Origin: Actinotalea sp. Marseille-Q4924
GTDB taxonomy: Bacteria > Actinomycetota > Actinomycetes > Actinomycetales > Cellulomonadaceae
Length of the DNA: 64,000 bases
Direction: 5' to 3'
Assembly (NCBI RefSeq): GCF_916618755.1
Contig: NZ_CAKAKB010000004.1
Location: 372,001 to 436,000, forward strand
In this document: positions 41,042 through 49,219 of the stretch, one piece after another
How positions within the stretch are numbered: the stretch's first letter is position 1
Layout of the letters: every line of letters starts with the position of its first letter
Notes under the pieces: model-generated
Seen by the model: only the letters and a program-made list of their open reading frames with translations
Databases searched by the model: none
What the model was told of the DNA's origin: nothing
Translations under genes and position numbers: made by a program

Positions 41042-42262
41042 ATGAGATCCGTCCACGACCAGCTCGCCGCCGTCCTCGCCGCGGCGCAGCCCGTCGCGCC
41101 GCTCGACGTGGTCCTCGCCGACGCCCCCGGGTGCGTGCTGGCGCAGGACGTCACCGTCGCCGCGGACGTGCCCGCACGTGACGTCGCCGCCTGCGACGGG
41201 TACGCCGTGCGCACGGTGGACCTCGTGCCTCCCGCGGGCGCGGCGGTGCAGCCGGACGTCACGCTGTCGGTGCTCGAGGACGTGGCCGTCTCGGCGGTGA
41301 CGCCCGGTCGTCTCGTCGAGCGCAGTGCGGCGCTCCTGGCCTCCGGCGCGCCGCTGCCCGTGGGCGCCGACGCCGTCGTGCCGTTGGACCGGACCGACCG
41401 CGGGCGGGCCCGCGTCGTCGTCCGCGGTGGGGCTCGGCCGCACGAGAACGTGCTGCGCGCCGGGTCCGACCTGGCCGCCGGCGCCGTCGTCGTCCGCCGG
41501 GGGAGCCGCGTCGCGTCGCGGCACCTGGCCGCGGCCGCTGCGGGCGGCCTGGGCCGGGTGCGCGTCCATCCCCGGCCGCGCGTCGTCGTCGTCACCGTGG
41601 GGGACGAGCTCGTCGAGCCCGGGCGCGCCCGGCCGCCCGGTTCGACGCACGACGCCGACGCCCACGCGCTCGCCGCCGCGGTCCAGGACGCCGGCGCGAG
41701 CGCCGTCCGCGTGGGTCCGGTGCCGGACGACCGGGCCGTGCTGCGCGAGGTGATCGAGGACCAGCTGGTGCGCGCGGACCTCCTCGTGCTGACCGGCGGG
41801 CTCAGCGCCGGGCCGTGGGACACGGTGGCGGACGTCCTCGCGCCGCTCGGCACGGTCCGCCTCGACCAGGTCGCCATGACACCCGGGGGGCGCCTCGGGT
41901 TCGGCACGGTCGACGGCGTCCCCGTGGTCGCCCTGCCCGGCCGCCCGGTGTCCGCGCTGGTCGCGCACGAGGTCTTCCTGCGGCCCGCACTGCGCGCCAT
42001 GGCCGGGCACACCGACCTGTTCCGGCCGTCGGTGCGTGCCGCGGTGACCCGGCCGTGGGCGTCGCCGGCCGGACGCCGCCAGTTCGTGCCCGCGACGCTC
42101 GCCGGAGGACCGCTGGACGGGTACACCGTCACGCCCGTCGGCGACCCGGGCGCTGCCTCGCTCGGGGACCTGGCGAGGGCCAACGCGCTCGCCGTCGTCG
42201 GGGAGGACACGACGGCCGTCCGCGCGGGGGACACCCTCGCCTGCCTGGTCCTGGACGGCTGA
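41042..42262 (+). CDS. moeA: MoeA/Glp-type molybdopterin molybdenumtransferase-like protein
   Basis: 406 residues, normal MoeA length. Segments include ACDGYAVRTVD (DGYAV motif), VVTVGDELVEPG (acidic residue of the active site), DLLVLTGGLSAGPWDTV and VVALPGRPVSALVAHEV. Classical MoeA inserts molybdenum into adenylated molybdopterin. The position just before rimJ and a GlpR-like membrane gene matches M. tuberculosis Rv0994-Rv0995-Rv0996 and the Glp-GlpR pair of Corynebacterium, where the MoeA relative works in cell division with Wag31. The LPGRPVS and ACDGYAV variants fit a non-enzymatic relative, but this is not proof. Confidence 0.88.
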   Translation: MRSVHDQLAAVLAAAQPVAPLDVVLADAPGCVLAQDVTVAADVPARDVAACDGYAVRTVDLVPPAGAAVQPDVTLSVLEDVAVSAVTPGRLVERSAALLASGAPLPVGADAVVPLDRTDRGRARVVVRGGARPHENVLRAGSDLAAGAVVVRRGSRVASRHLAAAAAGGLGRVRVHPRPRVVVVTVGDELVEPGRARPPGSTHDADAHALAAAVQDAGASAVRVGPVPDDRAVLREVIEDQLVRADLLVLTGGLSAGPWDTVADVLAPLGTVRLDQVAMTPGGRLGFGTVDGVPVVALPGRPVSALVAHEVFLRPALRAMAGHTDLFRPSVRAAVTRPWASPAGRRQFVPATLAGGPLDGYTVTPVGDPGAASLGDLARANALAVVGEDTTAVRAGDTLACLVLDG

Positions 42263-42867
42263 TGGCCCGCGGGTGGCCGGCGGTGCTGCGCGAGGGCGAC
42301 GTCGTCCTGCGTCCCCTGCGGCGTGCCGACTCCCGGACGTGGCTGACCCTGCGGGTCCGCAACGCCGCATGGCTCGAGCGCTGGGAGGCGACGTCGCCCG
42401 AGCCGGCCCCCGGGCCCCCGCCGACCTTCGGGCAGTTCGTGCGGACGCTGAACCAGCAGGCGCGCAGCGGGTCCTCGCTGCCGTTCGCCGTCGAGTACCG
42501 CGGGGAGCTCGTCGGCCAGCTCACCGTCGCGACCGTGGTCCGCGGCTCGCTGTGCTCCTCGAGCATCGGGTACTGGGTGAGCGAGCACGTCGCCGGGCGG
42601 GGCATCACGCCGACGGCGGTGGCGCTCGCCGTCGACCACTGCTTCGGGCCCGTGGGGCTGCACCGGGTCGAGATCAACATCCGGCCGGAGAACGCGGCGA
42701 GCCTGCGCGTGGTGGAGAAGCTCGGCCTGCGCGACGAGGGGGTCCGGGAGCGCTTCCTGCACATCCAGGGCGCCTGGTGCGACCACCGCACCTTCGCCGT
42801 GACGGCCGAGGAGGTCCCGGGCGGCCTCGTCGAGCGTCTGCGTCGCGCCGGGCTCCTCGCCCGCTGA
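42262..42867 (+). CDS. rimJ: RimJ/RimL-type GNAT acetyltransferase
   Basis: 201 residues. The acetyl-CoA-binding region runs through IGYWVSEHVAGRGITPTAVA and the family block LHRVEINIRPENAASLRVVE, then LGLRDEGVRERFLHI. It probably acetylates the N-terminus of a ribosomal or other protein. The start overlaps the moeA stop by one base. This is the Rv0995 position. Confidence 0.88.
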   Translation: MARGWPAVLREGDVVLRPLRRADSRTWLTLRVRNAAWLERWEATSPEPAPGPPPTFGQFVRTLNQQARSGSSLPFAVEYRGELVGQLTVATVVRGSLCSSSIGYWVSEHVAGRGITPTAVALAVDHCFGPVGLHRVEINIRPENAASLRVVEKLGLRDEGVRERFLHIQGAWCDHRTFAVTAEEVPGGLVERLRRAGLLAR

Positions 42868-42945
42868 CGACGACGACGCGCGGCGCCTCCCGACACGCCG
42901 CGCCCGGTCCCCGGGCGGCCCGCGTGCTGCGCCTACCGTCGTGAC

Positions 42946-44064
42946 GTGAACCAGGCCGGCATCGTGCTCGTCGCGGTGGCCGCGCTCTGGATCGCGTACC
43001 TGGTGCCGCACCGGTCCCGGTACCGCCAGCAGCTCCTGGAGTCGCGGGCGGACGACCGCTTCTCGGAGCACCTGCGGGTCCTGCGCGTCGCGCATGCCGC
43101 GGGCCGGCGGAGCGGTGCGGTGCCGATCACGTCGCCGGGCACGGCGCTCGGCACGGCACCCGACACGGCACCGACAGCCGGGACCCACAGGACCTCAGGG
43201 GTGCGACTGCACCCCGCCAGACGACCAGGAGGCGGTCACATGGACCGGCCGCACGGCACCACCGACCGCGTCGTCGCCGACGCTGCACGGCGCACCGCCG
43301 CCGAGCGCGCCCAGCGCGTCGCCCACCTGGCCCGGCGCCGTGCCGCGGCCCGTCGTCGCGCCCTGCTCACCGGGGTGCTGCTCGTGGCCGGGGTCATCGG
43401 CTGGTCCGTCGTCGCCGCCACCGGCGCGACGGTGCTGCTCGGGGTCGTCCCGAGCCTCGGGCTGGTCGCCGTCCTGGGCCTCGGCCGCGCCGCGGTGCGC
43501 GCAGGGGTCCGTGCCGACGAGCAGTGGGCGGCAGGCGCGTCGTCGCGGGTCGCGCTGCCCGGTGCCGGTGAGGGTGCGCGCACCGTCGGCCGGTCCGTCC
43601 ACCCGTCGGACGCGCGCACCGAGGTCCTCGCCCGTGTGCCCCTGCAGCGGGCCGCCGGTCCCGCCCCGGCCGCCGCTCCCGTCGTGCAGCACGAACCCGT
43701 CGCCGTCCCGACGCAGCGCTCGGAGCCCGACGCGACCGTCGAGGCGACCGCGGCGGTCGACGACGACGCCGCGGCTCGTCCCCGCACGGTGCCGCAGCGC
43801 ACCTCCGCGTGGTCGCCCGTGCCCGTGCCGCCGCCGTCCTACACGCTCAAGCCCTCGGCGCCGCGCCGGGAGCCCGCCCCGCTGCCCGCCGACGAGCACC
43901 TCGCCGCGTCGTCGTCCGCCGCCGGTCGTGAGTCCGGCGACGCGCCTGCGAGCGACGGGGTCGCGGCCGCGTCCACGACGCCGCCCGCCCGCCCCGACGC
44001 GGACCCCGCCACGTCCCTGGACCTCGACGCGATCCTCGCCCGGCGCCGCGCGTCCGGCGAGTAG
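42946..44064 (+). CDS. GlpR-like membrane protein (SepIVA-region/gephyrin-receptor-like)
   Basis: 372 residues. An N-terminal anchor (IVLVAVAALWIAYLVPH), a variable cytosolic segment, two further hydrophobic stretches (ALLTGVLLVAGVIGWSVVAA; VLLGVVPSLGLVAVLGLG) and a long proline-rich, disordered tail ending LDLDAILARRRASGE. The order moeA-rimJ-this gene matches the corynebacterial Glp/GlpR and mycobacterial Rv0994-Rv0996 clusters, in which the membrane protein recruits the MoeA-like Glp to division sites. TACCGT lies six bases before the GTG. Not to be confused with the glycerol repressor. Confidence 0.75.
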   Translation: MNQAGIVLVAVAALWIAYLVPHRSRYRQQLLESRADDRFSEHLRVLRVAHAAGRRSGAVPITSPGTALGTAPDTAPTAGTHRTSGVRLHPARRPGGGHMDRPHGTTDRVVADAARRTAAERAQRVAHLARRRAAARRRALLTGVLLVAGVIGWSVVAATGATVLLGVVPSLGLVAVLGLGRAAVRAGVRADEQWAAGASSRVALPGAGEGARTVGRSVHPSDARTEVLARVPLQRAAGPAPAAAPVVQHEPVAVPTQRSEPDATVEATAAVDDDAAARPRTVPQRTSAWSPVPVPPPSYTLKPSAPRREPAPLPADEHLAASSSAAGRESGDAPASDGVAAASTTPPARPDADPATSLDLDAILARRRASGE

Positions 44065-44145
44065 GCGCCGTGCCGCGGGTGCCCGCGCCGGTCGCGCCGA
44101 GGTGCAGGAGCGGCCCGGAGCAGTGCTAACCTTGGACCCGCTCGC

Positions 44146-44220
<75 letters not shown>

Positions 44221-44224
44221 GCAG

Positions 44225-44256
44225 AAGGCGGGACGACCACCAGGTCGTCCCGCCTT
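44225..44256 (+). terminator. Rho-independent terminator after tRNA-Ala
   Basis: Perfect 14-base stem AAGGCGGGACGACC / GGTCGTCCCGCCTT around the loop ACCA, six bases after the tRNA. Only a short T-containing tail (TCGTCGTCC) follows, as is common in GC-rich actinobacteria. Confidence 0.85.
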
Positions 44257-44397
44257 CGTCGTCCGCGCCGGGCGCGGTCGACGGCACCTCCCGGCCCGTA
44301 CCGACGATGGGGCGACGTCCCCCGGGCGGCGGCTGTCGTGCCGGCCCACCCGCCGTACGCTGGGCGTTCGCGCGGGGGCGCAGCCGACGGGAGAGCC

Positions 44398-45741
44398 ATG
44401 GACGTGCTCGGGATCCTGCCCGCGCCGGTCTCCGCACGATCCGACGGCGGCCCGCCGTTCGCGGTGAGCCCCGGTGTGCGCATCGTCGTCGACGAGGAGC
44501 CCGACGCGGTCGCCGTCGCCGTGCTCGTGGCCGGGCGGGTGGGGCGGTTGGGCGACTTCCCCGTCGCGGTGGTCCACACCGACGACGGCACGCCGGGCAG
44601 CGTCGTCCTGCGGCTCATGGCGGAGCCGGACGCCACGCCGGAGGTGATCCGCCGGCTGCTGCCCACGCTGGGCATCCCCACCGCCCTGCCACCGGAGCTG
44701 GCGCGCGAGGCGTACCGCATCGGCGTCACCACGGACCGCGTCGAGGTCCTCGCGGCGACCGCCGCCGGGCTCGTCCGCGGCGCCGCGACACTCGTCCAGC
44801 TGGTCGACCACAGCACCGCGCCGTGGCCCTCCGTCCCGTGCGTGACGGTCGTGGACCACCCCCGCCTGGCCTGGCGGGGGCTGCAGGTCGACGTCTCCGA
44901 GCACCCGCTCGCCCTCGCCGACGCCAAGGCGATCGTCAACGTCCTGGCGACCCTGCGGATGAACGTGCTGCACGTGCGCGTCGCGGACGGCGTCGCGTGG
45001 GTCCCCGACGTGCTCGAGGAGGGCGGAGCGGTGGCGAGCGGCTTCGCCGAGCTCCAGGCCTACGCGGCCGCCCGCCAGATCGCCGTCGTCCCCGAGATCG
45101 ACGTGGCGGGCGGACGCCTCGACGACGACCGGCTCACGGAGGTCCTCGGCCGGGTGGCCGCGACGACCCGGGCCCACGTCGTCCACGTGGGCGGGCGTGT
45201 CGGTGGTGCGGCGGACGGCCCCCCGGCGCACCGGTGCGGCGACCGGGTCGGACGAGGCGCCGACGACGTCGTGGCGGCGGGGGCCGTCGTCATGGCGTGG
45301 CAGTGCGCCGCCACCGCGCTCAGCAGCGCGCGGCACCCGGGTCACCTGCTGCAGGTCGGCGACGTGACCGATCCCGCGCTGGCGCCCGCCGTCGCGGACG
45401 GGGCGGCGCTCGTCCTGTCGCCACCGGAGCTCGACCTGGGTGTGGCCACCGTGACGCTGCGCGAGCGGTACGGCGCCGACCCCGTCGGCGCGGTGGAGGC
45501 GGCCGGGCTTCCCGCAGGTGCGGTGCTGGGAGTGGAGGCCCTCGTCGGCGGCGCGCACGGCGGGACGCGCGAGGGGCTGTTCCTCGCGCTGCTGCCGGAC
45601 CTCGCAGCGGTGGCGGAGCTGGCCTGGAGCGGTTCCGGTGCTCCCGGCTGGGCGTCGTTCGTCGAGCGCGTCGCCCTCGAGAGCTCCCGGTGGCGCGACG
45701 ACGGCCTGCCCGTCCCGGTTGCGGTGGACCGAGCCCTGTGA
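44398..45741 (+). CDS. GH20-like protein without catalytic residues (probable pseudoenzyme)
   Basis: 447 residues. It follows the GH20 beta-N-acetylhexosaminidase plan: an N-terminal GH20b-like alpha/beta domain, then DHPRLAWRGLQVDVSEHPL, LRMNVLHVRVADGVAW and YAAARQIAVVPEIDVAGG. Where GH20 enzymes have HxGGDE, this protein has VHVGGRV (residues 262-268), so the catalytic Asp-Glu pair is replaced by Arg267 and Val268. The barrel is also shortened. It lacks a signal peptide. A sugar-binding or regulatory role is possible. The ATG at 44398 has GGGAGAG upstream; TACGCT at 44356 is a probable -10. Confidence 0.75.
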   Translation: MDVLGILPAPVSARSDGGPPFAVSPGVRIVVDEEPDAVAVAVLVAGRVGRLGDFPVAVVHTDDGTPGSVVLRLMAEPDATPEVIRRLLPTLGIPTALPPELAREAYRIGVTTDRVEVLAATAAGLVRGAATLVQLVDHSTAPWPSVPCVTVVDHPRLAWRGLQVDVSEHPLALADAKAIVNVLATLRMNVLHVRVADGVAWVPDVLEEGGAVASGFAELQAYAAARQIAVVPEIDVAGGRLDDDRLTEVLGRVAATTRAHVVHVGGRVGGAADGPPAHRCGDRVGRGADDVVAAGAVVMAWQCAATALSSARHPGHLLQVGDVTDPALAPAVADGAALVLSPPELDLGVATVTLRERYGADPVGAVEAAGLPAGAVLGVEALVGGAHGGTREGLFLALLPDLAAVAELAWSGSGAPGWASFVERVALESSRWRDDGLPVPVAVDRAL

Positions 45742-45769
45742 CGGGCCTGAGCGGCCGGGCTCCCCGGGG

Positions 45770-47347
45770 TCACACCCAGCCGGGCAGCCACATGTGCATC
45801 TGCCACACCCGGAACGGGATGACCTCCCCCGTCCAGAGCGGCAGGAACCACAGCGAGACGGCGACGACCGCGAGGAGCGCGGCGCCCACCACGACCCGGG
45901 TCGCCGGCAGCCGGTCCGGGCTGCGCGCCCCCCACCGCAGCACGCGCTGGGCGACGTAGGTCAAGGACAGCACCAGCCACGGCAGCAGCACGACGGCGTA
46001 GAACGTGAAGATCGTCCGCTCGGAGTACGCGAACCACGGCAGCCAGCCCGCGACCAGACCGACGAGGCAGGCCACCGCGACCGGGTCGCGTCGGCGTACC
46101 ACCCACCACAGGCACACGACGACGGCGGCCGTCGCGAGCCACCACAGGAGGGGGTTGCCCAGCGAGGTGACCGCCTGCGAGCACCGCTCCGCGCCGCACA
46201 GGGCCTGCGCCGGCTCGGGTGCCTGGTAGAAGAAGCTGGTCGGCCGCAGCTGCAGCAGCCAGCCCGCGGGGTGCGCGGCGTAGGAGTGCTCGGCGGTCAG
46301 CGTGGTGTGGAACCCCCACATGTCCTGGTGGTACTTCACGAGGGACCGCATCGCCTCCGGCAGCCAGGTGACGCCCTCGCCGGGGTGCGCGGCGGCCCAC
46401 TGGCGCCCGTAGGCGCCGGGGGAGCGGAACCAGGACGTCCACGACGCCAGGTACGCGACCGCGCCCACCCCCACCGTCGAGACGAGGGCCGGTGCGGCGT
46501 CCCGCGCCAGGGCACCCAGGACCGGGCGCCGGGCGCCCGCGGCGTGCCGGGCGGCGGCGTCCCAGCCGACGGTGAGGAGGCCGAGCACGGCCACGAAGGT
46601 GAGGGCGGACCACTTCGTGCCGACCGCCAGGCCCAGCAGGACCCCGGCGAGCAGGCGCCACGGCCGCGGGCCGAGCGAAGGCCCCCACCGGGAGGGTGCG
46701 CGCGGTGGTGCGGTGAGGCGCCGGAGGCGCGCCCGTGCGACGTCGCGGTCCACGAGCAGCGCGGCGAACGCGCCGAGCACGAGCACCATGAGGAACCCGT
46801 CGAGCAAGGACGTGCGGGAGTGGACGATCGCCGACCCGTCGAGCGCCAGGAGCAGCCCCGCCAGACCACCGGCCCACACGGACCCCAGCAGGCGCATCCC
46901 GACCCGGGTGACGAGGAGCACGGCGAGCACCCCGGTGAGGGCGGCCGCGATCCGCCATCCCACCGCCGTGTCCGCGCCGACCAGTCGCATGCCCAGGCCG
47001 ATCAGCAGCTTGGCGACCGGCGGGTGGACGACGTAGGAGGGCTCGGTGGAGTACGCGTCGACGTCGCCCGACGCGAAGGCCGCGTCCACCTCGTCCTTGT
47101 CCCCCGGCCACTGCGCCTCGTACCCGAGGCTGACGAGGGTCCACGCGTCCTTGACGTAGTACGTCTCGTCGAAGACGAGGGTCGGCGGGCGGTCCAGCGC
47201 GGGCAGGCGCAGCCCGGCGCCGACGGCGGTCACGGCGAGGGTCACCACCCAGCCGAGGGTGCTGCTGGACGCGCGGGCCGCCACGGCGGGCGTCCCCCGG
47301 ACGTGTGCCCCGGTGCGGGCGCCGGCGTCCCCCCGCGTGGTCGTCAC
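45770..47347 (-). CDS. pmt: Protein O-mannosyltransferase (Pmt, GT39)
   Basis: 525-residue multi-pass membrane enzyme that transfers mannose from polyprenyl-phosphate-mannose to Ser/Thr of exported proteins. The first-loop catalytic acidic pair is in LVFDETYYVKDAWTL, with PPVAKLLIGLG and HSRTSLLDGFLMVLVLGAF following, and about eleven membrane segments. TAGCAT lies six bases before the GTG at 47347. Pmt next to rsmI is the Rv1002c-Rv1003 arrangement. Confidence 0.92.
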   Translation of the reverse strand: MTTTRGDAGARTGAHVRGTPAVAARASSSTLGWVVTLAVTAVGAGLRLPALDRPPTLVFDETYYVKDAWTLVSLGYEAQWPGDKDEVDAAFASGDVDAYSTEPSYVVHPPVAKLLIGLGMRLVGADTAVGWRIAAALTGVLAVLLVTRVGMRLLGSVWAGGLAGLLLALDGSAIVHSRTSLLDGFLMVLVLGAFAALLVDRDVARARLRRLTAPPRAPSRWGPSLGPRPWRLLAGVLLGLAVGTKWSALTFVAVLGLLTVGWDAAARHAAGARRPVLGALARDAAPALVSTVGVGAVAYLASWTSWFRSPGAYGRQWAAAHPGEGVTWLPEAMRSLVKYHQDMWGFHTTLTAEHSYAAHPAGWLLQLRPTSFFYQAPEPAQALCGAERCSQAVTSLGNPLLWWLATAAVVVCLWWVVRRRDPVAVACLVGLVAGWLPWFAYSERTIFTFYAVVLLPWLVLSLTYVAQRVLRWGARSPDRLPATRVVVGAALLAVVAVSLWFLPLWTGEVIPFRVWQMHMWLPGWV

Positions 47348-47360
47348 GCGGTCATGCTAG

Positions 47361-47436
47361 GCGGGGGCGGGTCGGGCGCCGGGCACGCGGGGGCGGGTCG
47401 GGCGCCGGGCACGCGGGGGCGGGTCGGGCGCCGGGC
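47361..47436. repeat. 26-base tandem repeat, three copies
   Basis: Copies at 47361-47386, 47387-47412 and 47413-47436 (last one short by two bases); each begins GCGGGGGCGGGTCGGGCGCC. They fill the space between the leaderless promoters of pmt and rsmI. They are too short and lack spacers, so they are not CRISPR; probably replication slippage, possibly affecting promoter spacing. Confidence 0.9.
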
Positions 47437-47459
47437 GCACGCCGCGTAGCCTGGCCGCC

Positions 47460-48308
47460 ATGGGACCGGGGACCGGGCGGGTCGTGCTCGCCGCGACGCC
47501 GATCGGTGACCCCGAGGACGCCTCACCGCGGCTGCGCCGGCTGCTGGCGACCGCCGACGTCGTCGCCGCGGAGGACACACGCCGGCTCGCCGGTCTCCTC
47601 CAGCGGCTCGACGTGCGCACCACCGGACGCGTGGTCAGCCACCACGAGCACAACGAGGCGGCGCGGGCCGAGGAGCTCCTCGACGTCGTCCGCGGCGGGG
47701 GCACGGTGCTCGTCGTCTCCGACGCCGGGATGCCGACCGTCTCCGACCCCGGCTTCACGCTCGTGCGGGCGGCCGTCGCCGCGGGCCTGCCGGTGACCGC
47801 CGCCCCGGGCCCGAGCGCGGTCCTCACCGCGCTGGCCGTGTCGGGTCTGCCGACCGACCGCTTCTGCTTCGAGGGCTTCCTCCCGCGCCGTCCCGGCGAC
47901 CGACGGCGCGTCCTGGCCACGCTGGCCCGTGACCCTCGCACGACCGTCTTCTTCGAGGCCCCGCACCGGCTCGCGGAGACGCTCGCGTCCATGGCGGAGG
48001 TGCTCGGGGCGGACCGTCCCGCGGCCGTCTGCCGGGAGCTGACGAAGACCTACGAGGAGGTCGTCCGGGACAGCCTCGGCGGGCTCGCCGCGTGGGCGGC
48101 GGACCGGGACGTCCGCGGGGAGGTGTGCGTCGTCGTCGGCGGGGCGTCGGCCGAGGGGCCGCCCGACGTCGCGGACCTCGCCCCCGAGGTCGTGTCCCGC
48201 TCCGACGCCGGGGAGAGGCTCAAGGACGTCGTCGCCGAGGTCGCCCAGGCCACCGGGGTGTCGAAGCGGGACCTCTACGCGGCGGCCCTCGCGGCGCGCG
48301 CCCGCTGA
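47460..48308 (+). CDS. rsmI: 16S rRNA (cytidine1402-2'-O)-methyltransferase
   Basis: 282 residues of the tetrapyrrole-methylase fold. Landmarks: LAATPIGDPEDASPR, VVAAEDTRRLAGLL, HEHNE, VVSDAGMPTVSDPG, APGPSAVLTALAVSGL and FFEAPHRL. TAGCCT lies seven bases before the ATG at 47460 (leaderless). Divergent from pmt. Confidence 0.95.
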   Translation: MGPGTGRVVLAATPIGDPEDASPRLRRLLATADVVAAEDTRRLAGLLQRLDVRTTGRVVSHHEHNEAARAEELLDVVRGGGTVLVVSDAGMPTVSDPGFTLVRAAVAAGLPVTAAPGPSAVLTALAVSGLPTDRFCFEGFLPRRPGDRRRVLATLARDPRTTVFFEAPHRLAETLASMAEVLGADRPAAVCRELTKTYEEVVRDSLGGLAAWAADRDVRGEVCVVVGGASAEGPPDVADLAPEVVSRSDAGERLKDVVAEVAQATGVSKRDLYAAALAARAR

Positions 48309-48429
48309 GCGGCACACGCTGCCCACGACGCACTGCGGACGGTCACCCGTGCAGGTCGCGGGCGGTCCTCCGCGCCGGGCCGGGCGGTGCCCTCCGCGCC
48401 GGTCGCGGGCGTCCCGCCGGCGGGGGCCG

Positions 48430-49044
48430 TCAGAGGGACGTCGAGGGGACGAGCTCGATGCCCTCGGCCGCCATGCGCTCGCGGGCGGCGGCGCCCTGCT
48501 CCGGCGTGACCGGCACCGTGAGGTCGGTGAGCACGCGTGTGCGCATCCCGAGGCGGACGGCGTCCAGCGCCGTCGCCAGCACGCAGTGCGACTCCGCAAT
48601 CCCGACGACGTCCACGTCCGTCACGCCGGCCTCGCGCAGGACGTCGGCCAGCGCGTGCCCGCCCTCGTCGATCCCCTCGAAGCCCGAGTACGCCGCGGCG
48701 TACTGGCCCTTGCGCACGCTCACGTCCGGGTGGAGGTCCGCCAGCGCCGGGTGCAGCTCGGCCTCCGCGGTCCCGGCCACGCCGTGCGGCGGCCACGTGT
48801 CGACGAAGTCGGGATCGTCGCTGAAGTGGTCGCCCGGGTCGATGTGCCAGTCCTGCGTGGTGGCGACCAGGTCGTAGTCGCCCCGCCGTGCGGCGGCGAA
48901 CTCGGCGACCCCGCGGGCGACCGCGTTCCCGCCCTTGACGCCCAGCGCCCCGCCCTCGCAGAACGTGGGCTGGACGTCGACGACCAGGAGCGCGCGTCGC
49001 CGGGCCGCCGCGTCGCCGTCCGGGTGTCCCGTGGTCTCGCTCAT
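48430..49044 (-). CDS. pncA: Nicotinamidase (isochorismatase family)
   Basis: 204 residues. Deamidates nicotinamide to nicotinate for NAD salvage. The triad is Asp23 (VVDVQPTF), Lys112 (VRKGQYAAAY) and Cys154 (ESHCVLATALDA); metal-binding DWHIDPGDHFS is present. Such enzymes also activate pyrazinamide. TAACCT lies six bases before the ATG at 49044. Convergent with rsmI; the 121-base space between them has short GC-rich repeats only. Confidence 0.92.
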   Translation of the reverse strand: MSETTGHPDGDAAARRRALLVVDVQPTFCEGGALGVKGGNAVARGVAEFAAARRGDYDLVATTQDWHIDPGDHFSDDPDFVDTWPPHGVAGTAEAELHPALADLHPDVSVRKGQYAAAYSGFEGIDEGGHALADVLREAGVTDVDVVGIAESHCVLATALDAVRLGMRTRVLTDLTVPVTPEQGAAARERMAAEGIELVPSTSL

Positions 49045-49089
49045 GGGACCAGGTTAGGTCGCCGGACGCAGCAGCCCGCCCAGTGGTCT

Positions 49090-49128
49090 GGGGAGGATCC
49101 GTTGCAGCATCCGCAACGGATCCTCCCC
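49090..49128. repeat. 16-base perfect inverted repeat between divergent genes
   Basis: GGGGAGGATCCGTTGC (49090-49105), loop AGCATCC, GCAACGGATCCTCCCC (49113-49128), with CAGT/ACTG flanking four more bases outward. It lies between the start of pncA (leftward) and the sugar dehydrogenase gene (rightward), where a terminator is not expected. Possibly an operator, a 5' hairpin of the rightward mRNA, or a remnant of a palindromic element. Confidence 0.85.
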
Positions 49129-49219
49129 ACTGCGGGCGACGGGTCGGGTGGGAAGGTCGCTGCGAGGTGTCGTGTTGCACCCAGGACGGGTTCGGCGGCA
49201 CGGACGAGGGGGTCGGCGG

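Noticed and set aside
47361-47436. CRISPR array
   Set aside because: Units are contiguous with no spacers and no cas genes are present; it is a simple tandem repeat.
49090-49128. Rho-independent terminator
   Set aside because: It lies between two divergent gene starts and has no T-tract on either side.
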